DNA of 64,000 nucleotides, taken from NCBI GenBank assembly GCA_014058105.1, contig JACGCM010002647.1, positions 310,001-374,000 of the forward strand. The letters run 5' to 3'. The position numbers and the translations under genes are program-made. The DNA is from Kingdonia uniflora. Taxonomy: Eukaryota; Streptophyta; Magnoliopsida; Ranunculales; Circaeasteraceae. This document shows positions 54,601-64,000 of this stretch, piece after piece. Numbering within the stretch: position 1 is the stretch's first letter; each line of letters opens with the position of its first letter. The notes under the pieces were generated by a model. It did not search any database. It was not told the origin of the DNA and saw only the letters and a list, made by a program, of their open reading frames with translations.

Positions 54601-57600
54601 CATCGATAGCGGGGTAGGAACACCCATGAGATTCCACTTTGGCTTGGTATCACAATATGGTGGGTTTTTTGAGGATAGATGATTGTGTCAGATTATTTCT
54701 TGAAGGAAGTGTAACCGGCTTTATAGGAATTATTCTGCCATAGATCGACATAGCAGGATATGATGGTATGTATCACAGCAAGGTTTTATGGGATCTTGGA
54801 TATCATGGGGATTTGAATGATTTGGAAATAGTTATGGCGACTTGCATTAAAGCTGGAGAAGTTAAAACCTTTGAAAAATCTCTCTTCAATCGTAAGTTGG
54901 TGATCCTTCTCAGCTCACTGGTGTCGGATTTTTGGGCACCTAAGCTACCTTCCAAAGTGGTTTTCTTGGCGTGGATCATTCTCCTAAAGAACCTCTTATC
55001 TTCAACAATTTTCACAAACATATGATTATCATTACTAGCTTCTGCTTTAAGTGAAAAAACAATGTGCAATTGGTTGACAGCTTGTTTGTACACTGTTTAT
55101 GTACTAGTAGTATTTGGGCTGTATTTTTTCAAGGAATCAGGATTTATTTTGCACCAACCCTATGAGACTCTTGTAACTGAGAATTAGAGGGGGCAACGAG
55201 TCGGCCCAGGTCAGTTTTGACTCCTCAAAACCTAGGCCCTTTTAAGTTCCGGACCATCGGTTCTGGGTTCTAACAAGGTTCACCAATGACTGGAACCACT
55301 AAAGTATGTGGGTTCTGATCTGGTTCTAGTCTTGTTTTCGGGTCTCCATGGATAGTCTAATCTTAGGGTTTGGCAACCTGATATACATAGAAAAGTTTCT
55401 GCATCCTTCTCATGAGGCTATTGGGTTGAAGGATACCAATATTAATTGGTTCAAGTGTGTATGGAGCAAAACTAATATACCCGAGTTGCTGTTCTATGCT
55501 GAAAACTTAATCTCAAGGAGCTGCTAAAAATGAAAACTTAATGAAGAAGGGAGTACAGTGTGCATCATGTTTCATTTTCTATCTTTGGTCTTTTTGAAAT
55601 CTTAGCTGGGGTGAGCAGATCCCCCTGATAATATAAGTAAAGATACGGAAAATACACAAAGGCTAAGTTCCTACAAGGGTAGCAAAGGCAAACAAAAGAG
55701 GTAAACAAAGAAGATTACATTCTTTCGTACATAGTGCCTATACTGTCTTCAAATGATCTTCTTTTAGTCTCCAGAGAAAGAGCTGCGAGTGTCCTCAATA
55801 TATTCAGTATTTGGATGAGGCCCTGCTACCAAATATGCAGCCATATTAGCTTCTCCAAATGAATGTTTGATGTCAAAACCTCCATGCTTCTGATGACCTT
55901 CTTCACCTTGACCATAATAAATTTAAGCTCCCAAGGCATGTTGCTTCCACCCTGTTTAATATATGAAAGTGTGTGTATCATGGTGTGTTATAAGTAAGAA
56001 AGGCGGTGAATCGATGTCTCATATCCTACTATCAGTTACCTTTAGGATGAGCTATGTGATGTTTAGGGTGAGCTATGTGATGCTTTCAAAGTTTCTATTC
56101 CATTTTTCTCTGCAATCAGTTTTGTTAAATTCAGAGAGCATGAGTTCTTACATCAGGAACCTGTGGTTTTTAGGTTTACCCCTTTATTATAAAGGTGTGG
56201 AAAACCAAAACAAGATCTTTTTTTGATGGTTCTAAATTTAATTGCAGCAAAATCAAGGGTGACATGTCTGCCATTCAAGGTTGTTCTGTCATACTTAGCT
56301 AAGGCGTCAGTTTTAACTTTTATTATTTTCTCTTCTATTCATAAAGAAATTAATTCCTGTGATTGTCTAGCCAAGCTTTCTCCTACTTGCAACTAGAGGT
56401 GATGAACAAGCACATACAAGAACAGTAAATTGGAGTAATTTTTTGATGCTTTAGCGAATGGCCTTGAATTGACTAAGAGATAAACAAAAATGGTGAACTT
56501 GATGAGTTACTTCAAAGTTCAAACTAGTTACTCCAGCTCAAGCTTGAGCAGGTCGTTCTTCTTGCAAATACTCCATCCAGGAAAAATAATTTCTACGCTG
56601 CAAACAAAGAAACACTTTCCAGTGAACACCCTTGTTTTCTTGTAATTAAAGAAAGCTACTCTTGAATGGTTGTGCTTATTCTAATTGATGCATTGCAAAC
56701 CGAATGACCTACTAGTACTTTACTACCATCTATAATGATATGATTTTGAACCTTAAAATCTTCAAATGTTTGTGGCTGTTCAGGAGTTGATTGGCGCTCT
56801 TCTCGCTTGCTCCTTCTTTTGTCTATATCCAGTCACAAATAGAGGTGCAAAACATCTTCCAGCCATCAATTTTGATCATTTGTTTGCGTATGTGGTCTTC
56901 ATCTATACTTCTTTGGATTCATAATAATACCACTTTGAACAAACTTTGCATATGCATGTGTAGAAGATATGCTTGCGAGTTTTTATTTTATTTTAGTGTT
57001 TTACTCCAGCTTCTTACTGGACTATCTTTCATAGACCTAAATTTATTTATAAGTATGTGCTTACAACTTATACTATCTTAATGACGTGAGAGAGATAGTT
57101 TTAGGATAATTGTAAACTAGGTATACTCATAAAAAACTATTTATAAGAGAAAATTATGTTATATATATTATGAAGTGCATTTTCGAAGTAGTTGAAAGAT
57201 AGTGTTAATGTGGAAAGCAAGTGTCAAATACTTAGGCTGTTAGAATACGGAAGACCGGGAGAGTGAAGAGAAAAAAGAGTAAGAGGACGTGGAAGAGAAT
57301 AAAAAAGGTGAAGCTGTGGGAGTGAACTGGTTTTGAACACAAACATCCAGTGGAATAATCGCAGAATGTTAGACTCTCAAAATAAAATTGGAGTAAAATT
57401 GGATGAAGTGTTTATGCTTTCTGGTATTCTGTTTTTTTCCCCTTATTCTTTCAAGTTCAGCTCGATTAGTAGGCCTCTGGTTTATTGCACCCATTGAATG
57501 CGTTGACTCTTGTAACAACTAGCGACTATTCAGTTACTGGGCTGTCCAATTCCACGGACCAGCTTGAAGTCCGGTATTTACAGAAGGTTTGGGGAATTCA

Positions 57601-60600
57601 TATCCCACGGATCATCTCGTGATCTACCAGAGGAGAAACTTAGGCATCTTGTGTCGATGCATATATTCCAATGCTCCTAAGCACCCAAAATACGTTCACC
57701 ACACGTGTGCTTATGCGTATGCATATTGCGGCCGATGCTGAATTGTTAGAGATATAACAACTCGTATGGTAGTAAGATTTTTGACATGAGCAAATTTCAT
57801 GCCAAAGTCTATACCAAGAGTGTGAGTAAAACTCCCTGTTACAATTCAAGATTTGCAACGTTCAACAAAACCAGTTTTTTGGTGCCTCACGGTACTTGAC
57901 AGTAGTAGAAACTCTTCAGCATCCCATAGTATCCTTTGCTGGGTGAAGATCCACTACTTGCCCAGGTTTAGTATTCTCAAGTGCATCCGTATTAGCTTTC
58001 ATGGAAGAGTCCTGTGAAGGTGTAAAAGGTGAAAGAGCCTGCTAGGACATACCCTATGCACTAGGATGAGAAGTAACTTAACTACATTTACGGCTTTACC
58101 CTTTCGAAGAGCAAACAATATTTTTGGTAATAACTAGAACAAGAGGTAAGTCATCAGCAGGATATGGAGGAGTGAACCTGAAGCAGAGTTGGCTGGTAGT
58201 GGCATGGTATGAGGCGGAGGTCTCCCTTGAGGAGAGCAAGTCAAGATGGAGGCCTCCCAAAAAAAGTTACATCTAGAGATGTAACGTGCAAATGAGTGAG
58301 ATCTTAACATCTGTATCCTTTCGATATGGCTGAGTATCGAAAAAAAGTTGCATCAAACAGTGTTATCATTTCCTTCTGCTCTCTGAGACAAAGATCCTGG
58401 ACAAAAAAATTGCAACAAGAAACTCCCAAATATAGTTCAAGATTGTAGTTTCGAGCTTTAAAAGTCTCACGGAACCTGACCAATGGGGAACTACAAGGAG
58501 TAGGGTTAGTGAAGACTGTGAGAAGAGAAGTACCATACTCCTAACCATTTAGGAAATATTCATCCTATGTAGAAAACATCTGACAACATTTATAAGATGT
58601 GCCTTTTAACTCCCTACACCATTCTGTCCGCGAGTAGAGAGAGGTAAGGTGGTGTAAGAAGACCAATCTGTTGAAAAAAACTTTGAAAAGTAAGTGAAAT
58701 GTATTCTTCGCCTTATTAGATTGAAGGGCATTGACAATGTTAGAGCCTTTGATTTCTGTTACCCGTGCTCAATGTAAGTGGGGCATTAGTCATATAATGA
58801 GCTCATATGTTATATGATTCACGGAGACTGTTCTAGTAACATGTACCTTGATTCTGTATTCTTACTCCTTGAATTTGGAGAATCTCAGTAATTCAGAATT
58901 CTTTTATTTTCAAAGTTATGTACTTCTATCTGTTTCTTAACTGGCGTTCACTAATGGGGAATAATAGGATTTTGAATTTGAGCTATTTCCTTGGGCTACT
59001 TGATTCAGCGCTTCTCGATTTCAAAAAAATCTAGATAACTTTTTTTCTTTTTTTCTCTTGCTCAGAGGCTTTAACATGGGAATTGATTCGGTGATTGTGT
59101 GTTTCATCAAAGATTTCAATTGCTTTGTTTGTTTTTGATGATTACTCGGAGGATTAAAAGTATTTGGGACTTTCAATTGGTCAGAAGCAGGTTTATGGCA
59201 GTAATCCAGAAGAGGAGTTCAATATTACAGATTTGTCGGTGTTTATAGAATTTCCTTTAGGGGACTCGATATGACAAGCGTTTGACTTGGGAATTCCAGT
59301 TACAACATGAATTGTACACACTTATAAATTCTAGTAAGTTATGTAGGCTATATGATAATGTGGTATCCCAACAACTGGGTTGGTCCGTGGTTATATAAAA
59401 ATTTGTGAAAAGTCTGGCATTTGCAGATTGTTTGTCTTTAGCCAAGAAACATTCGCAGAGCCCGAGGTCGCATTCTTTTTGAGGATCCAGCCTATTGACG
59501 ATCACTTAGAAGAATTAAGTACGCGGTCGTACGTTTTTTTAGGAATGAAGGAAACCATCTCAACTATGCAAATCTCGAGCTCCATAGATCTCCCAACGAT
59601 TTTAGAAACTCCTTTTTTTATATCTATTTGAGGTAGGACTTGATTGAGGGCTCAAGGAATAAAGAAACTTTCTAATAAGTGGAATGGGACTAGAATATGA
59701 AGCTTCTTTGTAAAAGCCTCGGTTAGGGGTTCACCATCACTTGGTTGATTGAGTAGAGAGTACCTAAGCGATCAGCTACCCTATTAGTCTTCCTAATGCA
59801 TGATTTAAGAAAAAATATTCAAGCTTATCAAACAATTCTGCCCTGGTATATCTGGCTTTTCAAGTGGGGATGGGCTGTTGTGGTAGAGTCAGTGTAGATC
59901 TTCACTCTTGTAGACCCTTTACATGCCGCCAATTTCAGGCCCTACTGCAGTTTGTAGCTCATGGTCTTTATAAAGTAAGGGGGCTATCCCCAGCTGCTGC
60001 TGCAAAACCTATTCCTTCCTTGTCCCTGATAACCGCTCTAACTCTAACTGCTCCAAATCCTCCAATATTTGCCAAGAGAGAACCATCTGTGTTAATAGGG
60101 ATTCGAGATTTGTCAAGAACTATTCATCCCTTTATCAGTCTGGGGTACAAATGGACTAGGATTCGGAAGTGAGAAACTTTAAGTTTAAAACATTCTCAAT
60201 AAGGTAAGCGATCATGCTTTCTCATTTTGGGTTCTCCGCATTCAACAAATAACTTTTTCAAGTCAATGAGCGAGAACCCATCTTCGATCAGTACTACCAT
60301 GGGCACAGCCGCCGTCTCCAAAGTTAAATCTAGAATTTGTAACAAGCGCCAACTGGTTGGGATCTAAGGAATAGTGGATATAATCTTATGGCTATAATCA
60401 TAACTGTCAATAGTAGCATATATGGTACAAAAAAAGGAGGTAAAAGATCAGCTGCAAAATTTTGAATGTGAAGGTGCTCAAAATCTGGTGTTTCCCTGAA
60501 GAAATGCATATATTTTTGTAACCTTTATATGATTCCAAAAAATTCTAGCCACAGAGCTGGGCTTATAATGCCCAACTCCTTCCATCTAGTTTGAAGATAT

Positions 60601-62148
60601 CCAAACTAATGTAGCTGTACAATCACCGCAAGAGATGTAAAAGATCCTGGTAAAGCTATCAGACTATCACTGTTGATTTTTTTCCATAATGTGAGCATAT
60701 ATCTCTGCAATAGCACTCCTCAACTGAATTATGGTGCATAGACCCATTATCACTCAACTAGTGAGAGTGAATAAGATCCTTACTACCAAATTTTCTCGAA
60801 GGCCTGGATTTCTTTCATCATTGCTTGCTTCCACTGGCGTTGAGAAAGGGCATCTGAAACACTGCATGTCATAAGTACATCTCCCACAGTATGGAGTTCT
60901 TCTTTTCGATTCATCCTCTTCCTCTTATCTTCTTCTCTTCCTGCTTTGCGATTACGATCGATTACCTTAGATAACGTGTCCAATCGCGTGTTTAGCCGTG
61001 TCCGTACACGTATCTGTGTCGAATACGTATGGACACGAGTTTTTTTCTTTGGAACTGCCGTGTTGTGTTACCTAGCTTATAGATATATGAGAGGGTTATC
61101 GTTTCTAGATCGGTGCCCAAAACCTGTACTGTAACATGCTCTTAATTCTGATTTGGCCTCCCAAGTAACCCAAAAATATGCGACCTCTCAGTTAATCCAA
61201 AGTCTTTGGTATTAGGCAATTTCGTACAACAAAAATTTAGTGGATTAAGATAATTTCTTGACCTTTGCTTTAAATTTCAATTCTTTCGTGCCGCGTTAAT
61301 TTCGGGGGATTCTGGAATGCATAGATGGTATCTACACTTTAAAGTCGGCACTTAATTTTACATTTCTACTGCTTCGTCTTTTTTGTGGTCAAGCTTTCCG
61401 TTGTTATAATTTAACAGGATTCCCGATGCTGACTGCACCATTAGTAAGTCTACTACAGTAACCATACCACAGTGGGTTATTGAAAGTGCCAACTGGATTA
61501 GGTGGTAAATTATTTTGGTGATTACAGCAGTCATTGGATAAGCACCCTGCTCTAACTAACACCTATAAATTCCATCACCAGTTTATGCCTATTAATAATT
61601 TCTTCATTGCCTATTTTTTGCTTTTTATTATGACAGCCTGCTATATATTCATATCGGGACAACTTTGCTTAAGCTAGAAGATTTAGTGTTAATACATTTG
61701 TTTTCAGGAGACTTTATCCCGACTGCAGCCAGAATCAAGAACATAAGATAAAGTGTCTCATACACTACTTTGAGAGGATATGTTCAAGCATGCCTATGGG
61801 TTTTGTCTCATTCGACCGGAAAGTTCTTCCTTTGAAACATAGTCCCCTTTGTATCACTTATCCAAAAGCTGATTTTTGGGGTGAATCTGCTGTTTCCCTC
61901 TGTCACCTTGAGGTAAGAAGTAGTCAACATAAACCATTTTCTAAATGATATCGAGTGTACTCATGCCGTTCACTTTTTCGATTATTTAGGGTAATTTGAC
62001 AGTTACTTCAAAATACTTTATAAAGTAATTATGTCCTTTTTAGGTTTGTCACTCAGGTTTGATAGAAGATCAGCAGTGCGAAGCTCTTGAAGTAGATTTT
62101 GCTAACAAGTATATTGGAGGTGGTGCTCTTTCTAGAGGCTGTGTACAG
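51650..62148 (+). CDS. PARG1: Poly(ADP-ribose) glycohydrolase (PARG), 5' part: exons 1-5
   Basis: Nuclear enzyme that removes poly(ADP-ribose) chains from proteins, reversing PARP action in DNA damage, stress and clock responses. Exons: 51650-51901, 51975-52160, 56784-56887, 61708-61912 and 62044-62148; all GT-AG, phases consistent, 284 codons. Plant PARG motifs: SILPFLPL and [16 protein letters not shown] (exon 1), [14 protein letters not shown] and [11 protein letters not shown] (exon 2), [13 protein letters not shown] and [16 protein letters not shown] (exon 3), [12 protein letters not shown] (exon 4), [21 protein letters not shown] split over the GGG (exon 5). The GGG of the GGG-X6-8-QEE signature is present and Q ends exon 5, but the two catalytic Glu codons are not found before 64000. 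The gene either continues beyond the window or is broken. Introns 2 and 3 are 4.6 and 4.8 kb and full of transposon debris. Confidence 0.93.
52325..52616 (+). pseudogene. Ty3/gypsy integrase C-terminal end
   Basis: Reads [38 protein letters not shown] and [14 protein letters not shown], a well-known C-terminal integrase block of plant gypsy polyproteins, ending RGE-stop. A polypurine tract (AACAAGGGGAGAATGA) follows directly. The upstream part of the element is missing. It is a fragment within PARG intron 2. Confidence 0.85.
52618..53700 (+). repeat. 3' LTR of the gypsy fragment, interrupted by a hAT insertion
   Basis: The LTR starts TGTAGAT right after the polypurine tract, is interrupted at 52625-53274, and resumes at 53283 (TATCAAGACAAGCCC). 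A TATA box CCTATAAAAGG lies at 53491-53501, followed by a typical U5-like T-rich stretch. The 3' edge near 53700 is a guess. It lies within PARG intron 2. Confidence 0.65.
52625..53274. mobile_element. Non-autonomous hAT element, 650 bp, 8-bp duplication
   Basis: It begins TAGGGGTGCAA (52625) and ends CCCATCCCTA (53274), with ATGTAGAT on both sides (52617-52624 and 53275-53282). The ends are rich in AACCAAACCGA / TCGGTTTGGTT-type motifs in both orientations. There is no coding capacity. It sits seven bases into the gypsy LTR, so it is younger than that insertion. Confidence 0.9.
54050..55195 (+). pseudogene. Old LINE fragment: reverse transcriptase and zinc-binding domain remnants
   Basis: Near 54055-54180, shifted frames read [19 protein letters not shown] then FRVGQEF, the RT region following the GLRQGDPLSPFLF motif of plant LINEs. 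Near 54930-55000, [15 protein letters not shown] matches the zinc-binding domain that follows RT, continuing to KTMCNWL at 55060. Both are heavily decayed and lie in PARG intron 2. Confidence 0.55.
55196..56783. other. Rest of PARG intron 2, nothing firm
   Basis: A G/C-richer stretch at 55180-55370 (GAGGGGGCAACGAGTCGGCCC onward, repeated GGTTCTG) resembles a degraded hAT end but lacks a partner. A short direct repeat GGATGAGCTATGTGATG / GGGTGAGCTATGTGATG lies at 56045-56078. No coding exon is seen before exon 3. Confidence 0.35.
56888..58224. other. PARG intron 3, first part
   Basis: No coding exon of PARG is recognised here. The right half may belong to the minus-strand copia fragment that starts at 58225, but its motifs cannot be read. 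Confidence 0.35.
58225..58660 (-). pseudogene. Ty1/copia integrase remnant
   Basis: On the minus strand, scattered frames read GVKRHIL (from GVVERKNRHIL) at about 58600, then [23 protein letters not shown] and VTSLDVTFF (about 58400-58235). The last block is the copia integrase C-terminal signature (LGYS--QKGYRCYDP---YVSMDVTFF). It lies in PARG intron 3, antisense to the gene. Confidence 0.7.
58661..60782. other. PARG intron 3, middle part
   Basis: Two plus-strand open frames (59380-59631 and 59864-60172) have no family motif and no splice context that would extend PARG. Probably further transposon-derived DNA. Confidence 0.3.
60783..60983 (-). pseudogene. Ty1/copia reverse transcriptase N-terminal remnant
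   Basis: The minus strand ends with [20 protein letters not shown], the conserved start of copia reverse transcriptase (AL-SP-W--AM--E--AL--N-TW-L). Upstream is a Lys/Arg/Glu-rich linker. In minus-strand order it precedes the integrase remnant at 58225-58660, the reverse of normal copia order, so these are two insertions or a rearrangement. Confidence 0.65.
60984..61707. other. PARG intron 3, last part
   Basis: A GC-richer block at 60955-61035 has repeated CGTGT and ACACG phrases (GTCCGTACACG, TATGGACACG), forming short inverted repeats. Nothing else was recognised before the TTTTCAG acceptor of exon 4. Confidence 0.35.
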
Positions 62149-63490
62149 GTTTTTCTCTTCTCCCTAACTTTTTCTGACGATTAAAGATGTCAGCATGCTT
62201 GAATTTTCAATTCATTTATGAAAGCAAGACAAATCTTCAATTTTTTGTTCTGATATATCCAACAATTATTATCACCAAACAACCGTTTAGATTTGCATAT
62301 CCAACTGACATAATCTTGGTGCGGACCCATTTTGATTTGAGGCATATGAGCAGATGACTTTAAAATTCGTCATAGCTCTGAAAATATACCAAAATATTTT
62401 CACTTCTGCGGGGTTGCCAGGCACTAATTTCAACTGAATTTGTTGGGTGCATAAAGATTAGACATCCTTAAATAATTATTCATTTTGGCGATATTATGTC
62501 TCAATGCGGAGAATAAATATTAATAGTGTATTTTTATTATGTTGTTTGTATTAATCTTTCTAGCACTCCCCAACATATTAGGTTCTTAATGCACTGAAAT
62601 ACTACTATTTTTATTTTATTTTATGTTTAGCTATTCCCCTCACCCTATTATCTCCGTGAGAAACTCACCTTATTACTCTATTACAGGTTAGGGTATACCT
62701 TTCATTCAAAGTTAAGACATTAAAGATCATAACCCGGAACCTAGCATCTTACTCCGTTTCAAGGCTGACTTTCTCGCAAGCCTATAGATATGGTGGGGCT
62801 TCATGTTGTGCCTTCGACCCTTTAGATATTTAATATTTTCATAGATATGATACCATGTTTTCCCTTTATGGATTGGCGCGTGCCATTCTTCTTACCATTA
62901 TTTCCGTAAACCGCACCTGAGAATTATATTCTGGGATGGTGCTCGCTTAGATGCCAAGTTAGGACCCCAATGCCATTAACCTGTAAAAATCTAGAAGTAA
63001 GCTGAATGATAACTATAGGTCTTAGCCCAAGATACAAGCACTTTCTATCTGGTCGACTAGGAGGGCCAGAAGCTACACTACGGTGGTCTTCCTCTTTTCT
63101 GCATATTGGTGAGAAGCTCGCCAATCCATAATCATGCAACTTTATGGTTACTGGCAATGATGTCTGTAATGTTGACTGAGAGGTGGCAGAATCATCTTTT
63201 AGGGTATCTTTAAGGAGGCGATGTGAGAGGATGACTTGTCATCTGTTGCCGGGTGGGGAAAGGAATTTCTGTCAAACCTAGTTGAGGAAGGGAGTTGATG
63301 CTAGGGCTAAATGCGGGGGCTTTGCCCTTCTAACCAAGTAGCGCATGGGGAAGATCTATGGTGGAAGCCGTGTTGCCGGCAGGATGGGGTCCATTAGCTT
63401 TTGTTTGCAAAATCTGCGACTGGTCACTCTTCAATCAAGTTCATTGAATCCTCCATGCAAGTTATGTGTGTTCTATGGTTGCTGGTCTTC
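62149..63490. other. PARG intron 5 (or downstream), nothing recognised
   Basis: The next PARG exon should begin with the two catalytic Glu codons (EEIRFM-type). I do not find it on the plus strand here. The DNA has no clear transposon motif. Confidence 0.4.
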
Positions 63491-63493
63491 CGA

Positions 63494-64000
63494 TTTTTTT
63501 TTGGGTAAGTAAGCTTGGGGAGTCCCCCATGAATAAAATGAGTTACAAGACAGTCGCATCCCCTCCAATTGGCACAGAGGAGGGGCATATGCATAAGAAA
63601 GAAGAACAAACAGTTACAATATCTCATAAATAGTTCCTATTGCATCCTCATGTAGATTTTAGTGCTTTCTTAAAGGAACTAGGATTTAGCTCAACATCTC
63701 TATCTGTAGGGTGTAAGTTTGCTGTGTAGTCAGCAACCCTGTTCATCTCTCTAAACAGGTGCAATCTCAAAAGCCTCCATAGTTTTGACGATTCTTCAGA
63801 TTCTGCCTATAGTAGCTCTTACCCATGGAAGTGCACTTTTCTTCAAAGCATAGCTGATGGCCTTGTCAGAATCAGAACAAAGCTCAACTTTTATATAACC
63901 TTTGCTCTGAGCAAGCTTCAAACCCTGTTCAATGGGCTTGTAATTCATGTATGTCAACTGAAATAGGAGCACAGGCACCCGAAACTGCAGCAATACATTT
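63494..64000 (-). pseudogene. LINE 3' end: RNase H domain and poly(A), minus strand
   Basis: On the minus strand the frame from 63993 reads AIEQGLKLAQSKGYIKVELCSDS then KKSALPWVRATI, the second half of an L1-type RNase H domain. Decayed sequence continues to a poly(A) visible as T9 at 63494-63502. It runs off the right edge. It is antisense to PARG and probably lies in its intron. Confidence 0.7.

Noticed and set aside
55180..55375. hAT-like start (GAGGGGGCAACGAGTCGG) with repeated GGTTCTG motifs
   Set aside because: No matching opposite terminus or 8-bp duplication found, so it is not listed as an element.

Overview
The window is nuclear DNA of a flowering plant, most likely a eudicot. It has plant-type GT-AG introns, two recognisable plant housekeeping genes, and plant transposons of almost every class: Ty1/copia, Ty3/gypsy, L1 LINE, hAT and PIF/Harbinger. 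There are no bacterial-style operons, and I recognised no rRNA or tRNA gene. Most long open frames are decayed transposon proteins.

Host genes. Two divergent single genes can be rebuilt by reading exon by exon. On the minus strand, 26758 down to 16250, is a chloroplast MRL7/MRL7L-type protein (thioredoxin-like fold, plastid gene expression): five exons, 345 codons, exon phases all consistent, with a 7.8-kb first intron full of transposon debris. On the plus strand, from 51650, is poly(ADP-ribose) glycohydrolase (PARG): five exons (84+62+34.7+68.3+35 codons) reaching 62148. Its second and third introns are stretched to 4.6 and 4.8 kb, and the rest of the gene, including the catalytic Glu pair, lies past the window. 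Both genes have a TTTCGCGCC (E2F-type) site just upstream, and each has a transposon inserted within about 210 bp of its start codon.

Layout. 1-4030: AT-rich, little recognised, with one three-unit tandem repeat. 4033-9999: decayed copia element with short LTRs and an unusual leader holding six G-boxes and a TATA box. 10000-11277: a small putative secreted-protein ORF and unassigned sequence. 11286-15696: a complete 4.4-kb hAT element with a perfect 8-bp target duplication; its four-exon transposase carries one frameshift and one stop, and its first intron is made of minisatellite-like repeats. 16250-26758: MRL7L, with gypsy, LINE and MITE remnants in its introns. 26926-42083: two head-to-tail 7-8 kb PIF/Harbinger-like elements, each with a DDE transposase, a SANT/NAM-associated ORF1 and a third gene encoding a plant mobile domain (PMD) protein. 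42084-45600: simple repeats and LTR-like sequence. 45600-51446: near-complete L1 LINE ending in poly(A). 51650-62148: PARG with its invaded introns. 63494-64000: 3' end of another LINE on the minus strand.

Most unusual parts: the paired Harbinger-PMD units, with a recurrent palindrome (core GCGCAGTTC/GAACTGCGC) at their ends and in a central foldback, and a roughly 120-bp segment in opposite orientation in the two copies; the G-box array in the copia leader; the satellite-like hAT intron; and a nearly loopless 50-bp hairpin in an MRL7L intron. Three hAT insertions have exact 8-bp target duplications, one of them confirmed by an empty site in the paralogous Harbinger copy. All identities come from reading the sequence and remembered family motifs; no database search was run.
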